Below, one piece after another: positions 14,910-26,280 of a stretch of 64,000 nucleotides of DNA. Each line of letters opens with the position of its first letter. The first letter of the stretch is position 1. The translations under genes and the position numbers were made by a program. Under the pieces are notes generated by a model. That model made no database searches and was not told where the DNA came from. It saw only the letters and a program-made list of their open reading frames with translations. Source of the stretch: Carettochelys insculpta (lineage: Eukaryota > Chordata > Testudines > Carettochelyidae); the NCBI RefSeq assembly GCF_033958435.1, contig NC_134138.1, positions 193,041,298-193,105,297 of the forward strand. The letters are read 5' to 3'.

Positions 14910-15131
14910 GGGTGCATCTCCAGTTTTAGTCCTCTTTCAAAAGAGGTATGCAAATGAGGAAAATAAAAAATGCAAATGAGGTGCATATTTGCATATTTGG
15001 CCCCTCATTTGTATATTCTTATTTCAAAAGAGCGTCTTTCGAAAGAAGAAAACCAGTGTAGATGCTGCTCTTTCGAAAGTAAACCCCATCTTCAAAAGAA
15101 TCCAAAGAGGAATGCAAGTGTAGATACACCC
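14910..15131. mobile_element. MITE, shared-end group, subfamily C (copy 2, short)
   Basis: Ends are GGGTGCATCTCCAG and GTGTAGATACACCC, with an exact TTA duplication (14907-14909 / 15132-15134). The interior has CTCTTTCAAAAGAGG and ATGCAAATGAGG motifs. It abuts the previous MITE through the shared TTA, so one inserted at the target duplication of the other. Confidence 0.75.
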
Positions 15132-16108
15132 TTAGAGTCTCACATCTCCGCAGTGCTAAACTCTAGCCTCCTCCAGTAAAGCTTAAATGAGAGTTATTTG
15201 GTAACAGGTAATTCTGTTTTAGGGTTAAACCCACTTGAATATGCTCCCTTCTTTAGTCATTGATATTACAATACTATATCTTGTATATCACATACAACTT
15301 AAAAAGATTAGACTTCTTTAGATATATAATAAAACAAAGGTGAAGTATCATTATGGTTGCAATATAACATTAAAATTATCCCTATTACTTTAATCAACAT
15401 TTATAACTATTCCCAGGCAAAGAAAATCTATGTTAAGTTAGACTGAAGCTTGAGGCTCGTTTGATGGTAAAAAGACCACCCCAGGAAGTTTTCAATTACT
15501 TTGAAAGCAACGATTGTTTAATAAGTCAATTTGAAGATAAGTTAACTCTTAAACTTTTAAAGATTCCAGTTACATTAAGGCATGGAAATACAAAATTAAA
15601 GCCCTCAAACAATTTGATTCTCCCCTATAGTGATACTATGAAAGGAAAAAAGTTGTGCAAAAAAATCTATAAAGAATAAGTTGCATGTAATTTGAGGCCA
15701 CAACCACAAAAACGTCTGAACCATAAAGGTATGATTATTGAATGGTATCTAAAGTTACTAGTATTGCTCTTGGGACACACTAAACCCAGCGACTGTAAAG
15801 TTTACATTTAAAAATTAAAACAGGAGTAGAAAGTACATATCTACAGTTTAGCTGACTTAATACAACAGAAGAAACCTTTAACTTTTCAACTTTTCGGGTG
15901 TGCTTGATTTCTCAAGATTAACATGTCAGTATTTTTATGTTAGTTATCCTGTGTCTTTGAAGGAGAAATGAAAAAAGAAATTTGGAGCTATTTGGCATGG
16001 GAAGATCAGAAGCTGAACTTGTTTCACTTCGCCATTCCTAGAATAGGGCAAGAACTACAGTTGGCACCATATTTAAAAAGCCTTCATCTCATATGCATGT
16101 CACACCTA

Positions 16109-16808
16109 AGCCGTGTCTACATGTGCACGCTACTTCGAAGTAGCGGCACTAACTTCGAAATAGCGCCCGTCACGGCTACACGTGTTGGGCGCTATTTCGA
16201 TGTTAACATCGACGTTAAGCAGCGAGACGTCGAAGCCGCTAACCCCATGAGGGGATAGGAATAGCGCCCTACTTCGACGTTCAACGTCAAAGTAGGGACC
16301 GTGTAGTCGTTGCGCGTCCCGCAACATCGAAATTGCGGGGTCCTCCATGGCGGCCATCAGCTGAGGGGTTGAGAGATGCTCTCTCTCCAGCCCCTGCGGG
16401 GCTCTATGGTCACCGTGTGCACCAGCCCTTAGCCCAGGGCTTCTGGCTGCTGCTGCTGCAGCTGGGGATCCATGCTGCATGCGCAGGGTCTGCAACCAGT
16501 TGTCGGCTCTGTGGATCTTGTGTTGTTTAGTGCAACTGTGTCTGGGAGGGGCCCTTTAAGGGAGCGGCTTGCTGTTGAGTCCGCCCTGTGACCCTGTCTG
16601 CAGCTGTTCCTGGCACCCTTATTTCGATGTGTGCTACTGTGGCGTGTAGACGTTCCCTCGCAGCGCCTATTTCGATGTGGTGCTGCGCAATGTCGATGTT
16701 GAACGTCGACGTTGCCAGCCCTGGAGGACGTGTAGACATTATTCATCGAAATAACCTATTTCGATGTCATAACCTACTTCGATGTAGCGTTCACGTGTAG
16801 ACGTAGCC
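16109..16808 (-). mobile_element. MITE, shared-end group, subfamily A (copy 3, inverted)
   Basis: This is a reverse-orientation copy of 3043-3724. It is flanked by an exact CTA duplication (16106-16108 / 16809-16811). The conserved core, with its CAG/CTG-rich stretch, is on the - strand. Frames of 121 and 105 codons on the - strand correspond to the same overlapping frames in copies 1 and 2 and are not judged to be genes. Confidence 0.88.
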
Positions 16809-17151
16809 CTAAGCTGTCAGTTTAAGGGCACCACCAAAGCTGAAGAGCTGATTGTCAGAACCAAAATTTAAAAAGCTCCATGAATGGCCTGAGATAAAAT
16901 TCCAATGTTTATGTGCAAAACCAGTATCTGTAAATGTTTTAAGCAAAGCTCATAAGATTCACTCTCTTCATCAATGAAAGGAAGGGTTGCTTCCCTCTCA
17001 CGTAACAATTATTTACACTGGGTTTGATAATAAAAGTGTTTTTATTAAGTATAAAAGTAGGATTTAAGTGAAGGCACGTGAAAGCAGACAGCTCAAAGTT
17101 AGTTATTAAGCCAAAGTAAACAAAACACTTCAATTAAGCCTAATACACTAA

Positions 17152-17549
17152 GGGCTTGTCTGCACTACCACGTTCCTTTGAAGGAAGGATGGTAAATAGG
17201 GTGTTGGAAGTTTACTAATGAAGTGCTGCCGTGCATAGACAGCACTTCATTAAACAAATTCCACCACCCCCGGGCGGCAACTTCGAAGTTTTAAATTTCG
17301 AAGTACCGGCACGCATCTGGCCGCGGCTCACCTGCTGGTACTTCGAAGTGCTGGGGCAACTTCGAAGTACCAGCAGATGAGCAGCGGCTAGACGCATGCC
17401 AGTACTTTGAAATCTAAAACTTTGAAGTTGCCACGGGGGGAATTTGCTTAATGAAGTGCTGCCTATGCACAGCAGCACTTCATTAGTAAACTCACAACAC
17501 CCTGATTACCATGCTTCCTTCGAAGGAAGGTGGTAATGTAGACAAGCCC
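17152..17549. mobile_element. MITE, shared-end group, subfamily B (copy 1)
   Basis: Ends are GGGCTTGTCTGCACTACC and GGTAATGTAGACAAGCCC, with an exact TAA duplication (17149-17151 / 17550-17552). Long arms contain AATGAAGTGCTGCC and its inverse AGCAGCACTTCATTAG, followed by AACTTCGAAGT blocks. The whole element can fold into one long hairpin. Confidence 0.85.
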
Positions 17550-18089
17550 TAAGAGAAATTGTTACAAAATGTGTTCCTCACACTTGTTCTTATTTCAAAC
17601 ACAATTCTTCACAAGCCAGACCTGATCTTTGTTTCTAGGCTTGGGTCTTACAGCCTCTTGAATCCTTAGAGGTCTCTGTTTTCAGGTTTCTTTGTGTGTA
17701 TCCTCTTATGGTGGGCCAAGCAGTTTCAAAAGCCAGTGGAAGATTATGTTGATTGCTTCTCTCTCCTTAAATAAAATTTTCCCAGGACAGGAACCCTGTA
17801 TTTAACCATCCCCATTACCATGGAAACAATACAAGATTCAAGATGGATTCCAGCATCAGGTGGCATTGTAACATGTTTTTGTAGGACCAGTCACAGTTTG
17901 GGACAATAGAAAAAACAAAACCATTCACAGATCATCCTGAGCACCAAGCCATTAAGTCACTTAAGTACTGCTAATGGCTTGCACTAGAAATTTTAGTTTA
18001 ATAAGCAGGTTTACACTTCATATTTCTAACTTTACATACAAGATTGATACATGCACGCAAACAGAATATACACATTCGGGGTATCACAG

Positions 18090-18195
18090 GCTCTTGACTA
18101 GCAGGTTACTCAGCCTGTTTTGCATAAAGCATATTCGAGTTATGCATATCCACATTAAAACATATTTCCATAAAAAATATGGAGGCAAAGTGGCA
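18090..18195 (+). repeat. Interspersed repeat, copy 1
   Basis: A stretch around TTTTGCATAAAGCAT and GTTATG, with a following CATAAA-type motif, is matched at 52893-53030. The two share about 75 bases at moderate identity. The family is not identified. Confidence 0.4.
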
Positions 18196-18778
18196 CACTT
18201 CTACTTGAAGCTATTTGGTTATTTATGTAAGTGAATTAATTGTAACATATAGGAAAAATATACTTTTCACATTCAGATAACTAAGGAACAATTAAATTTT
18301 CCTTCCCAACCCAAAAAAGAATTTGTTGGAGAGAATTATGAGCAACTGAAGAAAGTGGAATGTTCATATGGAACGTGTATTTTATCCAACATGTTCTTAG
18401 TGCCCTCTATATAATAATTGTATGGGTGCTTTTTCCTAATGATGACTGAGGGATCAGTTTTTCTGTGTTGTGGTACTGTAAGAAGTTTTCAAAAATAGAT
18501 GGACATTCTAAGTCAGGTTTACCAAAATAGATAATTATTATGGCTGATCTGTATTCTGACTCATTCTGTTCCTTTTATGTGTAAGTATTGCATAGCTCTC
18601 TGCAGAGAGAGAAAGAGAGAGAGAGAGCGATGTGCCTACTTGTGAAACAACAGTGGGTACAAATCATACCCCTGACTGGACTAGGCAACACATTAAAGGA
18701 CATGCTGAAAAGAGGTGTATTTCCACGTACATCAGGACTTCAGTTTGTATTGAAATCATCCACTCAAATCCCACAGGA

Positions 18779-19012
18779 TATATCTACAGTGCAATAAAGC
18801 ACTTGTCTCTCGCCTCATAAGCTGACTCTGATTCAGGCTGAGGGTATATAATTGCAGTGTAGACATTCAGGCGTGGGCTGGATGGGGGCCTCTGGGCCCA
18901 TCCCCCTTTCATGTGCTCTATAGTCCCACAACCTGGGTCCTGCAAGCTGTAGTCAAGAAGCTGACCTGGAACAGTTGGGGTGGGGAGCACTTTATTGCAA
19001 TGTAGACATACG
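18779..19012. mobile_element. Short inverted-repeat element (CTACAGTGCAATAAAGC ends)
   Basis: The left arm ATATCTACAGTGCAATAAAG is mirrored by CTTTATTGCAATGTAGACATA at the right. The interior is non-coding. It resembles the repeat at 14380-14490 and is a probable MITE. Confidence 0.55.
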
Positions 19013-19929
19013 CAGAGTGGATCCCCTGCCCCCTTCCATTCTGTTAAGTATTCAGACTGTGGCAGCCTCATAATCACGGTGCCCCATAAGCAGTGATCGT
19101 CCTAGGACTGGTGCTGGTAAATAAAACACATGCTATGTTTTAATTTTACCATCTTCCACCAAATGGGTGGAGCTATCCCCTCTTCCCCCACCCAAAAAAA
19201 TAGTGGCAAACAATTCATAGGAAAAGAGTCTGGTTTTCACTCTTTCTGACCCTGATTTCAGCAGTTTTGTGGTTTTTGAAGAAAGCCTTTAAAATAAATT
19301 CCCATATTTTAGTTCCAATGGGAAATGTTTAACAAAGGTACAAGCATCTAAAAACGACCCTTTAAAATTGATATACACGTGCAGCTTTTGTTATCAGCTC
19401 CTCTACAGGCTTCACCAGGAACTTTCTACAGCAGTAGGTACTTTACAGATAAGTCGAAAGACATTTACCCATCTCAAAGAATTTATAGAACAGGGCCTGA
19501 TTTTGCAACAGTAGGCCTAGTGACTCCAAAGAGCCAAATAAGGCTTACAGGTCTGTTAGGTCCTTAAATCCCATGGCATGAGGTCCTGAGCCTTCTCATT
19601 TGAACAGCTAAGTAGTGGTTGAGTGCCCATGCAGCTGTGGCTACAGGGCTATTCATTACATGCTAGTTTGATCCAAACTGGTACATATACATAGGCTCAC
19701 GATAGAAACTGCAGCTTCAGAAACAGAAAGGTGAAATGAGTTCTCTACAGTCATGTGGCAAACAGGGCTTATCTGCACAAACATTAAAAATTCTCAGAGT
19801 ATTATTTTAATAAATTACTTATAATTGTTTGTGATAATATGGCCAAATCCTGAGATCTTTGCCTAATTTGCACTCAGGCAAAATGCCTATTAAAACCTAT
19901 TCAGCTTCTATTAACATGGGAGCTTACCT

Positions 19930-20518
19930 GAGTAAAGTACTGAAAAGTTCATTCAGCTGCACATCTACCAATATAATTTATGCCATCAAGTGCCAGCAAT
20001 GCCCCTCTGCTATATACATCGGACAAACTGGACAGTCTCTACGTAAAAGAATAAATGCACACAAATCAGACATCAGAAATGGCAATATACAAAAACCCGT
20101 AGGAGAGCACTTCAATCTCCCAGGCCACACAGTAGCAGACTTAAAAGTAGCTATCCTACAGCAAAGAAATTTCAGGACCAGACTCCAAAGAGAAATTTCT
20201 GAACTAGAATTCATCTGCAAATTCAATGGCCTCAGCTCTGGCTTAAACAAAGACTGCGAATGGCTGGCTAAATACAGAAGCAGCTTCCCCTCCCTTGGTG
20301 TTCACACCTCCAGATCAACTGCTGGTAGTAAGCCTCACCCTTGCTGACTGAGCTAACCTTGTTATCCCCACCCTTGCTCTGGCTTATTTATACATGGCCC
20401 TGCAGATTTCTAAGACCAGCATCTGATGAAGTGAGTCTGTGCTCACGAAAGCTCATGCTCAAAACTTTTCTGTTAGTCTACAAGGTGCCACAGGATCCTT
20501 CGTTGCTGTTACTGAAAA
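19930..20518 (+). pseudogene. Penelope-like element 3' fragment with GIY-YIG endonuclease domain
   Basis: An open frame to the stop near 20345 carries a GIY-YIG-type endonuclease, the C-terminal domain of Penelope-like retroelements. It shows Cys-containing SFSCTSTNIIYAIKC and QQCP, the core AIYIGQTGQSLRKRINAHKS (with the catalytic-type Tyr and Arg), a His pair in EHFNLPGHT and an acidic ISELEFI. The reverse transcriptase half is missing, so it is 5'-truncated and cannot move alone. After the stop come about 170 bases of 3' non-coding sequence ending in a motif (20423-20460) and tail (AAGGTGCCACAGGATCC) that recur in the shorter elements at 23568, 24200, 26170, 28508, 40189 and 43778. This links those SINE-like pieces to the Penelope family. 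The start of the element is uncertain because upstream sequence is open by chance. Confidence 0.85.
20423..20460 (+). ncRNA. Hammerhead-ribozyme-like motif at Penelope 3' end
   Basis: The sequence has the hammerhead core in order: CTGATGA (20423-20429), stem II GTGAG/CTCAC (20431-20435 with 20442-20446) closed by a six-base loop, GAAA (20447-20450), a tiny stem III GC-TCAT-GC (20451-20458) and UC (20459-20460), the expected cleavage position. Penelope-like elements are known to carry minimal type I hammerheads with very short stem III. Stem I is not evident from the flanks, so activity of this copy is uncertain. Confidence 0.65.
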
Positions 20519-20603
20519 AAAGAGAGATTTTGCTCTGGGTTAAACGATTTTTAGTCTGGAGCATGTGGTGGAAGCCAGTGTTATTGCTGAGGATTTATGT
20601 GGA

Positions 20604-21048
20604 GGCTATGTCTAGACTGGAGGGATTTGTCGGCAGAAGTTTGTGTCAGATGGTATCTTCTGACAAAAGTTCTTTTGACAGACCGCATCCACACTGCAGA
20701 GCAGATCGACAGAGTGATTCTCTCTGTTACCAGAGAGCAGCTGGACTGCCTGGCCACTCTACCAGCAAAACAGCCACCTAGAAGCGCAGCAGACAGGGTT
20801 GTGCTGTGTTCCAGAAATCTTTTCTATCGACAGAAGGCCCTCTGGAACGTCCAGACCGGCATTTTGTCGTCAGATCTCTGTCAATAGAGTCATTAGTCCT
20901 CATGGCAAGCGGCGTGTAGCTGTTGACAAAAGCGCTGTGTTCTGTCACCTTGTTGTCGACAGAATGCCCTGGGGACTCTCAGTGCTCGGTGGGTTTTGTT
21001 GACGAAACGACCATTTTGCCAACAAATCCATCTAGTCTAGACATAGCT
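20604..21048. mobile_element. MITE, shared-end group, subfamily D (copy 2)
   Basis: Ends are GGCTATGTCTAGACTGG and CTAGTCTAGACATAGCT, with an exact GGA duplication (20601-20603 / 21049-21051). The interior has TTGTCGGCAGAAG, TTGTCGACAGAA and GTTGACAAAAG motifs typical of subfamily D. It lies 86 bases beyond the Penelope fragment. Confidence 0.85.
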
Positions 21049-21434
21049 GGATGTATGTGAAAACATAATATGGCCCTCAGAAAGTGTTTGGTATTTCTCC
21101 CAGTAGTTACACATACTATGCACAAACTGAAATGTGTTCACACTCTTTCAAGTGCTAGTTCTAAACTTTTTGTGCTTCCTGTGTCCTGGAATTAATATAC
21201 GACCAGGGATTTTTTAAAAAAAGTTACTTGTCTCTCTTATCAGTTCCTTTCCAGAGTTGCCTTTTCCACATTACTACTCTAGTGCAAGCTCCTCAGAAGT
21301 TCATTCCTGTCAGTACAAAGACTGAGACAATGCTATGCACTGGTTGAAGTGATAAAGGCCAGCCAATTTCACCTATGAGTGCAATACAGTTCTTGCAGAA
21401 CTTCTGATTTGTTCCCACTTCTTCTCTATTTTAG

Positions 21435-21553
21435 GACTATGGTGTGCAGTAAGACAGGGAGCAACCAGCAGAGTGCGAAAGCAATCGATGTTAACATTGA
21501 AAATGATCCTTCTCCAAGTGGCAGATACAATGCTCTTTGTGTGAAAGATGAAG
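21435..21553 (+). CDS. SUSD5: SUSD5 exon: C-terminal half of Link domain
   Basis: This 119-base exon follows CTATTTTAG (AG at 21433-21434) and ends before GTCAGC (donor from 21554). Its first base completes the Gly codon left open at 1599, so the frame continues GTIGTMVCSKTGSNQQ. It encodes the rest of the Link module, ending in SGRYNALCVKDE with the last Link cysteine, and leaves one base of an Asp codon for the sushi exon. Link domains of CD44/HAPLN type are commonly split at this point. The acceptor tract (TTCTTCTCTATTTTAG) is good. The open frame continues beyond the donor, but GTCAGC and the phase match with 34843 decide the end. Confidence 0.9.
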
Positions 21554-23567
21554 GTCAGCACCAATATATTATTGAAACTAAGTACTGTCACCACTTTACT
21601 GTCTTGCCTACAATAGGATTTTTTTCATAATTTTCCCTGCAAGTGGAAACAGTGATAGGAATATTTGGAAATAAATTCATACAGTGTGTCTCTGCTAAGT
21701 GAGGAAACTGTAGGAAACTTCCTACTATCTCACTTGGGCAAACTTTTTGACCCAAATTTTTTTCTGAAAAAATCAGATTTGATAACACAAACATTTCACA
21801 AAGTAGCGTCAGGGTTGCTGAATTGTTTGTGTCAAAAACAACCAATCAACCAACACCTCAGCCGCCAAATCCACTTCCTATCCCTAAGCTTTACCCCCAT
21901 CGTCCACCCCCCCCCAGGCTTAATACCTCTCAGCCCCAAACCCAACACCCAATCCCCAGGTTTAACCCTTCTCGTGTCCAAACCGTACCCCCATCCTCGG
22001 GATTAGCTTGCCTCAGCCCCAGCCTCCACCCCTCCATCCCCAGGATTAATTTACCTCAGACTATGCAGCTCCTTCACAGCAGCCGCCTCTCGCTGCCTCT
22101 CCCCACCACCTCCTCCTCCTTGGCAGAGCTGTGCAGCTCTAGCAGGGGCAGGCACAGCTGCTCCTCCCCCAGTTCTTCTGCGGGCTTAGTGCTTTCCCCA
22201 TGTGCAGCGCGGGTGGCTCCCTGCCCTGCTGGCTTTCTCTTCTGGGGCTCCCTGCCCTGCTGCGGCTTTCTTCTCCAGGGCTCCCTGCTGCATCTCACTG
22301 TTCAGCGGCTTGGGAGGCTGCCACCGCTTAAACAAAAAGGCCTAAATTTAGTGGGTTTAATGGCGGGCAACTGATTTTTTTTTGTTTTGTTTTGTTTTGT
22401 TTAAGTGGTGCCAGCCTCTGGAGCTGCAAGAGGAGTCACCTCCGAGCCGCAAGTGGCTCCTTAAAAAGCCACAGGTTGCCAACCCCTGGACCAGGCCTTT
22501 GTAGAGTCTGGATATCATGATTCAGCGTGCATGTGTTACTAAAATACTGTGCTACAGTTTGACCTCAGAGGCAGATGCACAGATCCAAGGGCCCACTGGC
22601 AAAGAGGCATTGTGAGAAAAATGTTGTTATTGATAGTGAACTTATATTTTAAAAGCCATATAGAAATCCAATTCCATTTTTCAGCAGTAGATGGAACTGG
22701 TTGAAGTTACACATTCACATTCTGTGCACTTGTGAGTCACATTGAGGTGTCCTGTTACTGGAAAACTTTGGTGGCTGGAAAGTCAGTATTCTGAACTCTG
22801 CATGTGAAATTAAATCTAGCATCTGTATTCCTTTCAGACAAAAAATATGAAGGACACATTGTGCACTCAGATACATCCTGTACATCCAGACTAACTCCAT
22901 GGGTAGCAGTGGATTTTCTTCAGACACGTGCTTGTGTAACAGAATAATTTAGACCTCAACATTTTTATTTAAAGTCCAGGCTGTTCAGTTGTGATGGTGG
23001 AAGAGTAGGAGGTGACCTGTAAAGCCCACCGTATAGTTTTGTGTGCCACTTCAAAGAAGGACAGAGATAAGCAGAGGGCAGTGATTGACATACTACTTGA
23101 AAAGCAGCAAACGCACCCAGCATTTAGGGTGTTTTAATGAAACTTTAGGCAAGCCGGTGAATGTATTATGACATGGCAATATGAAAATGACTAATGGTGT
23201 GCAGCATAGCTGAGCTATTGTTACATAATCAAATATTGGAACATTTGACTTGAAAATGACCATTTTTATAGCTATAGAATCAGTTCTGTAAAAATCATTG
23301 GTTCATTACTTGGACCATGTCTCTCCTATCTTTTAGCCCCTCCACCGGTTTCTCCTTCTCAATTTCAGCAAACACGGACAACTTATCTTCCCTTTCAAGG
23401 CCCTTCACAGCCTATCACCCACCTCACTTATAATTTGTCATGGATTATCACAATGTCATCTTTCAGTCTTTCTCCCATGTTGCCTGTCATATGAGAGATG
23501 CTCCCGTAAATATCCACCTATCATTATGTTCCTTCAAATTGGTTCCTAAAACTCTCCCTTTTTATAG

Positions 23568-23700
23568 TAACAGAGAGGGAGCTGTGCTAGTCTATATACT
23601 ATCAAAACAAAAAAGCAGTCAAGTAGCACTTTAAAAACTAAGAAAATAATTTATTAGGTGAGCTTTCGTGGGACAGACCCACTTCTTCAGACCATAGCCA
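23568..23700 (-). mobile_element. Penelope-derived end (SINE-like), antisense
   Basis: On the + strand it starts near GCTGTGCTAGTCTATATACT and continues through AGCAGTCAAGTAGCACTTTA and AATAATTTATTAGGTGAGC to CCCACTTCTTCAG. The same sequence occurs at 28508-28640. On the - strand it carries CTGAAGA, stem GTGGG/CCCAC with a five-base loop, and GAAA (23664-23690), a hammerhead core whose stem III is degraded. Confidence 0.7.
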
Positions 23701-24199
23701 TACCAAAACAGACTCAATATTTAAGGCACAGAAAACCAGAAACAGTAATCAAAGTTGACAAATCAGAAAAAAATGATCAAGGTGAGCAAATCAGAGAGCA
23801 GAAAACTGGGCAGTGATTAAGTACCTTGCATGCTGAAATCACTGCCTCTCATGCTGGCTGTTGTTGTCTTATTGTTTCATTGCACTCTGCCTGCCTGTCT
23901 CACCTGTTGTCCCCTGTCTTATTCTTAAATAGTCTTTGAGGGCAAGGACCCTATTTGTTTTGTGTTTGTAGCGTGCTTAGTCTAATGAGGTCCTAGTCTG
24001 TAATAGGAGTGCTAGGCCCTGTTGCAATAAAAATATACCATTAAAAACATTTTTAAAACACAGAAGAAATTATTTTAAGACACTGTGGAATTGCACAATG
24101 AAAACTGAGGTAAATGAAATATTTATAAAGAAGAGATAATCATGAGCAGCTCATTTGTGTGGGGACAGAGAGGCTCCTGATCAGACCCTCCTCCCTGCT

Positions 24200-24330
24200 A
24201 TATAAACCTTGGCTTCTCTTCTTTCATTCCTGCTTTTCATCTGAGGAAGTGGGTTTTACACATGAAAGCTCATGACCTAATACATTTGCTAGTCTCTAAG
24301 GTGCCACAGGATAGTCATCTAACAGTGTTT
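24200..24330 (+). mobile_element. Penelope-derived 3' end
   Basis: TATAAACCTTGGCTTC leads into CTGAGGA (24241-24247), GTGGG, GAAAGCTCATGACC and the tail CTAAGGTGCCACAGGATAG. The order matches the 3' end of the Penelope fragment at 20400-20500, with a hammerhead core (CTGAGGA...GAAA) whose stem II is mutated. Confidence 0.65.
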
Positions 24331-25315
24331 TATTCAGCAGTGTTTCCAGATGACCACAAGGTGCCCTCATGCTTGAAGATTCAACAGATATTAGATAAAT
24401 AGTTTATGTGTTAACAAGAACATTTAACTAAAGGTTGACTGGTGACAACTTGAGCCTCTTCATGACAAATTATTCCCCTTGGCTTGTTGCCTGTGCAGTT
24501 TGTTGCAAAAAGCTGCAGCCTTTTTACATGCAACGCCCTTTGTGAAGTGTATTTTTAGCATAAACCATGGCTGCTGGCCATATGTCTGCCTGACAGCTGC
24601 ATGGAGACAATCACTGTTTCAGTCTGTTGCTAATTGTCTGGAATGTAACATAAAAATTCTTATCCTTCTACAAACTTTAAATTAATCCTTTTTCCTTTTT
24701 GAAAAAATGATGTTAATATAGATTTGCTATGGGATAGTTACCAATACATACTGAAATGCAAATCCTGATCCTGTTAAAATAGGAGAAAAGACCATTCGGC
24801 TTAATATTGGCTCTGACCTGTGGCACTCTCTCTTTAATTTGCCATCCTGAATATGTAGATGTGCAAAGCTGTCCATAGTTGAGTTTAGGTTTATATAGTT
24901 TTCTGTGGATTGGTGTCCATGAATCCCCATCCCTGTGCTACTTCATGTTTTAACTAATTTCTACTTCCAAATGTGTGTGTCCAGTTCTTTTCTCACTTAT
25001 GCTGGTGAAACACCACCATTGAACTTATGGAGTTAGAAAGTTATGTAACTGGTGTAAAATGAGAAAATGAAACTTGCACGGTACAGGACCTCAGAATCCA
25101 CTGACTTCCGTGAAAGTTGAGGTCTTTCTGTCCTCCCAGGAGGCACTCAGTACTTTGTAGTACTGGCCAGCTACGGTGTAAGATGCAACTGTGCCTTTTA
25201 TTTGTATTTAAACATTATGCACATCCATGATATCATATAAATAATAATGATATTAAGTAATTGAATTACTGCTGTAAGAATATCCTGGATTTCAGAAGCA
25301 GCAATTTCACCCCAG

Positions 25316-25729
25316 GGCTACATCTATACTTGCATTCTGCTTTCAAAAGAGGAATGCAAATGAGAGGAAAGAAAAATGCAGATGAGGCACTCATTTATAG
25401 GCCTCATGCTTCATTAGCATAATCTCTTTTCGGAAGAGATTCTTTTGAAAGAAAAAAAGCAGTGTAGGCATGGCTCTTTCAAAAATAAACCCTGTGTTCA
25501 AAAGAATCCTTCTTCCTGAAACAAAATAGGAAGAAGGGTTCTTTCAAAGAGGGGGTTTATTTTTGAAAGAGCCATGCCTACACTGCTTTTTTTCTTTTGA
25601 AAGAATCTCTTCCAAAAAGAGATTATGCAAATGAAGCATGAGATATGTAAATCAGTGCCTCATCTGCATTTTCGATTTCCCTCATCTGCATTCCTCTTTC
25701 GAAAGAGGAATGCAAGTGTAGACGTAGCC
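25316..25729. mobile_element. MITE, shared-end group, subfamily C (copy 3)
   Basis: Ends are GGCTACATCTATACTTGC and GCAAGTGTAGACGTAGCC, with flanks CAG / TAG (one mismatch). Long mirror arms hold ATTCCTCTTTCGAAAGAGG, ATGCAAATGAG and AGAATCTCTTCC. The centre mirrors GAAGGGTTCTTTC / GAATCCTTCTTCC, so nearly the whole element is one hairpin. Confidence 0.8.
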
Positions 25730-25908
25730 TAGGAGAGTAAAAGCTTAATAAAAAAACAAACATGCAAACAAACAAGAAGAAGAAGAAGAACCTCACAGTA
25801 ACAACTAGAGATAGGGTCCAAGACCAACCTTTTTGCACAGTTTTGTCAAAATGACTATAGGTCTAAATTTTTTAGTTGTTTTACTTTTCACTGGACCCCA
25901 TTAACTCA

Positions 25909-26169
25909 GGCTTCGCCTACCCTAGCACTTTTGTTGACAAAACTTCTTTTGGCCAAAGGTCTGAGAAAATACACACCTCTGACTAGCAAAAGTTTCACTG
26001 GTGTGGCCAGGCCTTTGTTGTCTGGAGAAACTCTCTTGCTGACATAGCTACAGCTGCTTGTGAGGGATAGTTAAAATATGCTAGCGTGGGAGAGGCTACA
26101 TGGGAGACCCTATCGCCTCACAGATGCTGCAATACCGCTGTGCCCCTGTAAGGTTGTGCAGACGTAGCT
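25909..26169. mobile_element. MITE, shared-end group, subfamily D (copy 3)
   Basis: Ends are GGCTTCGCCTACCCTAGC and TGCAGACGTAGCT, with an exact TCA duplication (25906-25908 / 26170-26172). The interior has TTTTGTTGACAAAAC and TTGTTGTCTGG. It sits directly against a Penelope-derived end at 26170. Confidence 0.7.
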
Positions 26170-26280
26170 TCACTTCTTCTGTCTTACGAAAGCTCATCAC
26201 CTAATAAATTATTTTGTTAGTCTTCAGAGTGCTACATGACTGCTTTTTTGTTTTGGTAGAATACAGACTATCTCTCTGTC
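26170..26280 (+). mobile_element. Penelope-derived end fragment
   Basis: The block with CTTACGAAAGCTCATCACC, TAATAAATTATTTTGTTAGTC and GACTGCTTTTTTGTTTTG is the reverse complement of the repeat at 23568-23700 and 28508-28640. It ends ACAGACTATCTCTCTGT. Only remnants of the hammerhead core remain (ACGAAAGC). Confidence 0.6.
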
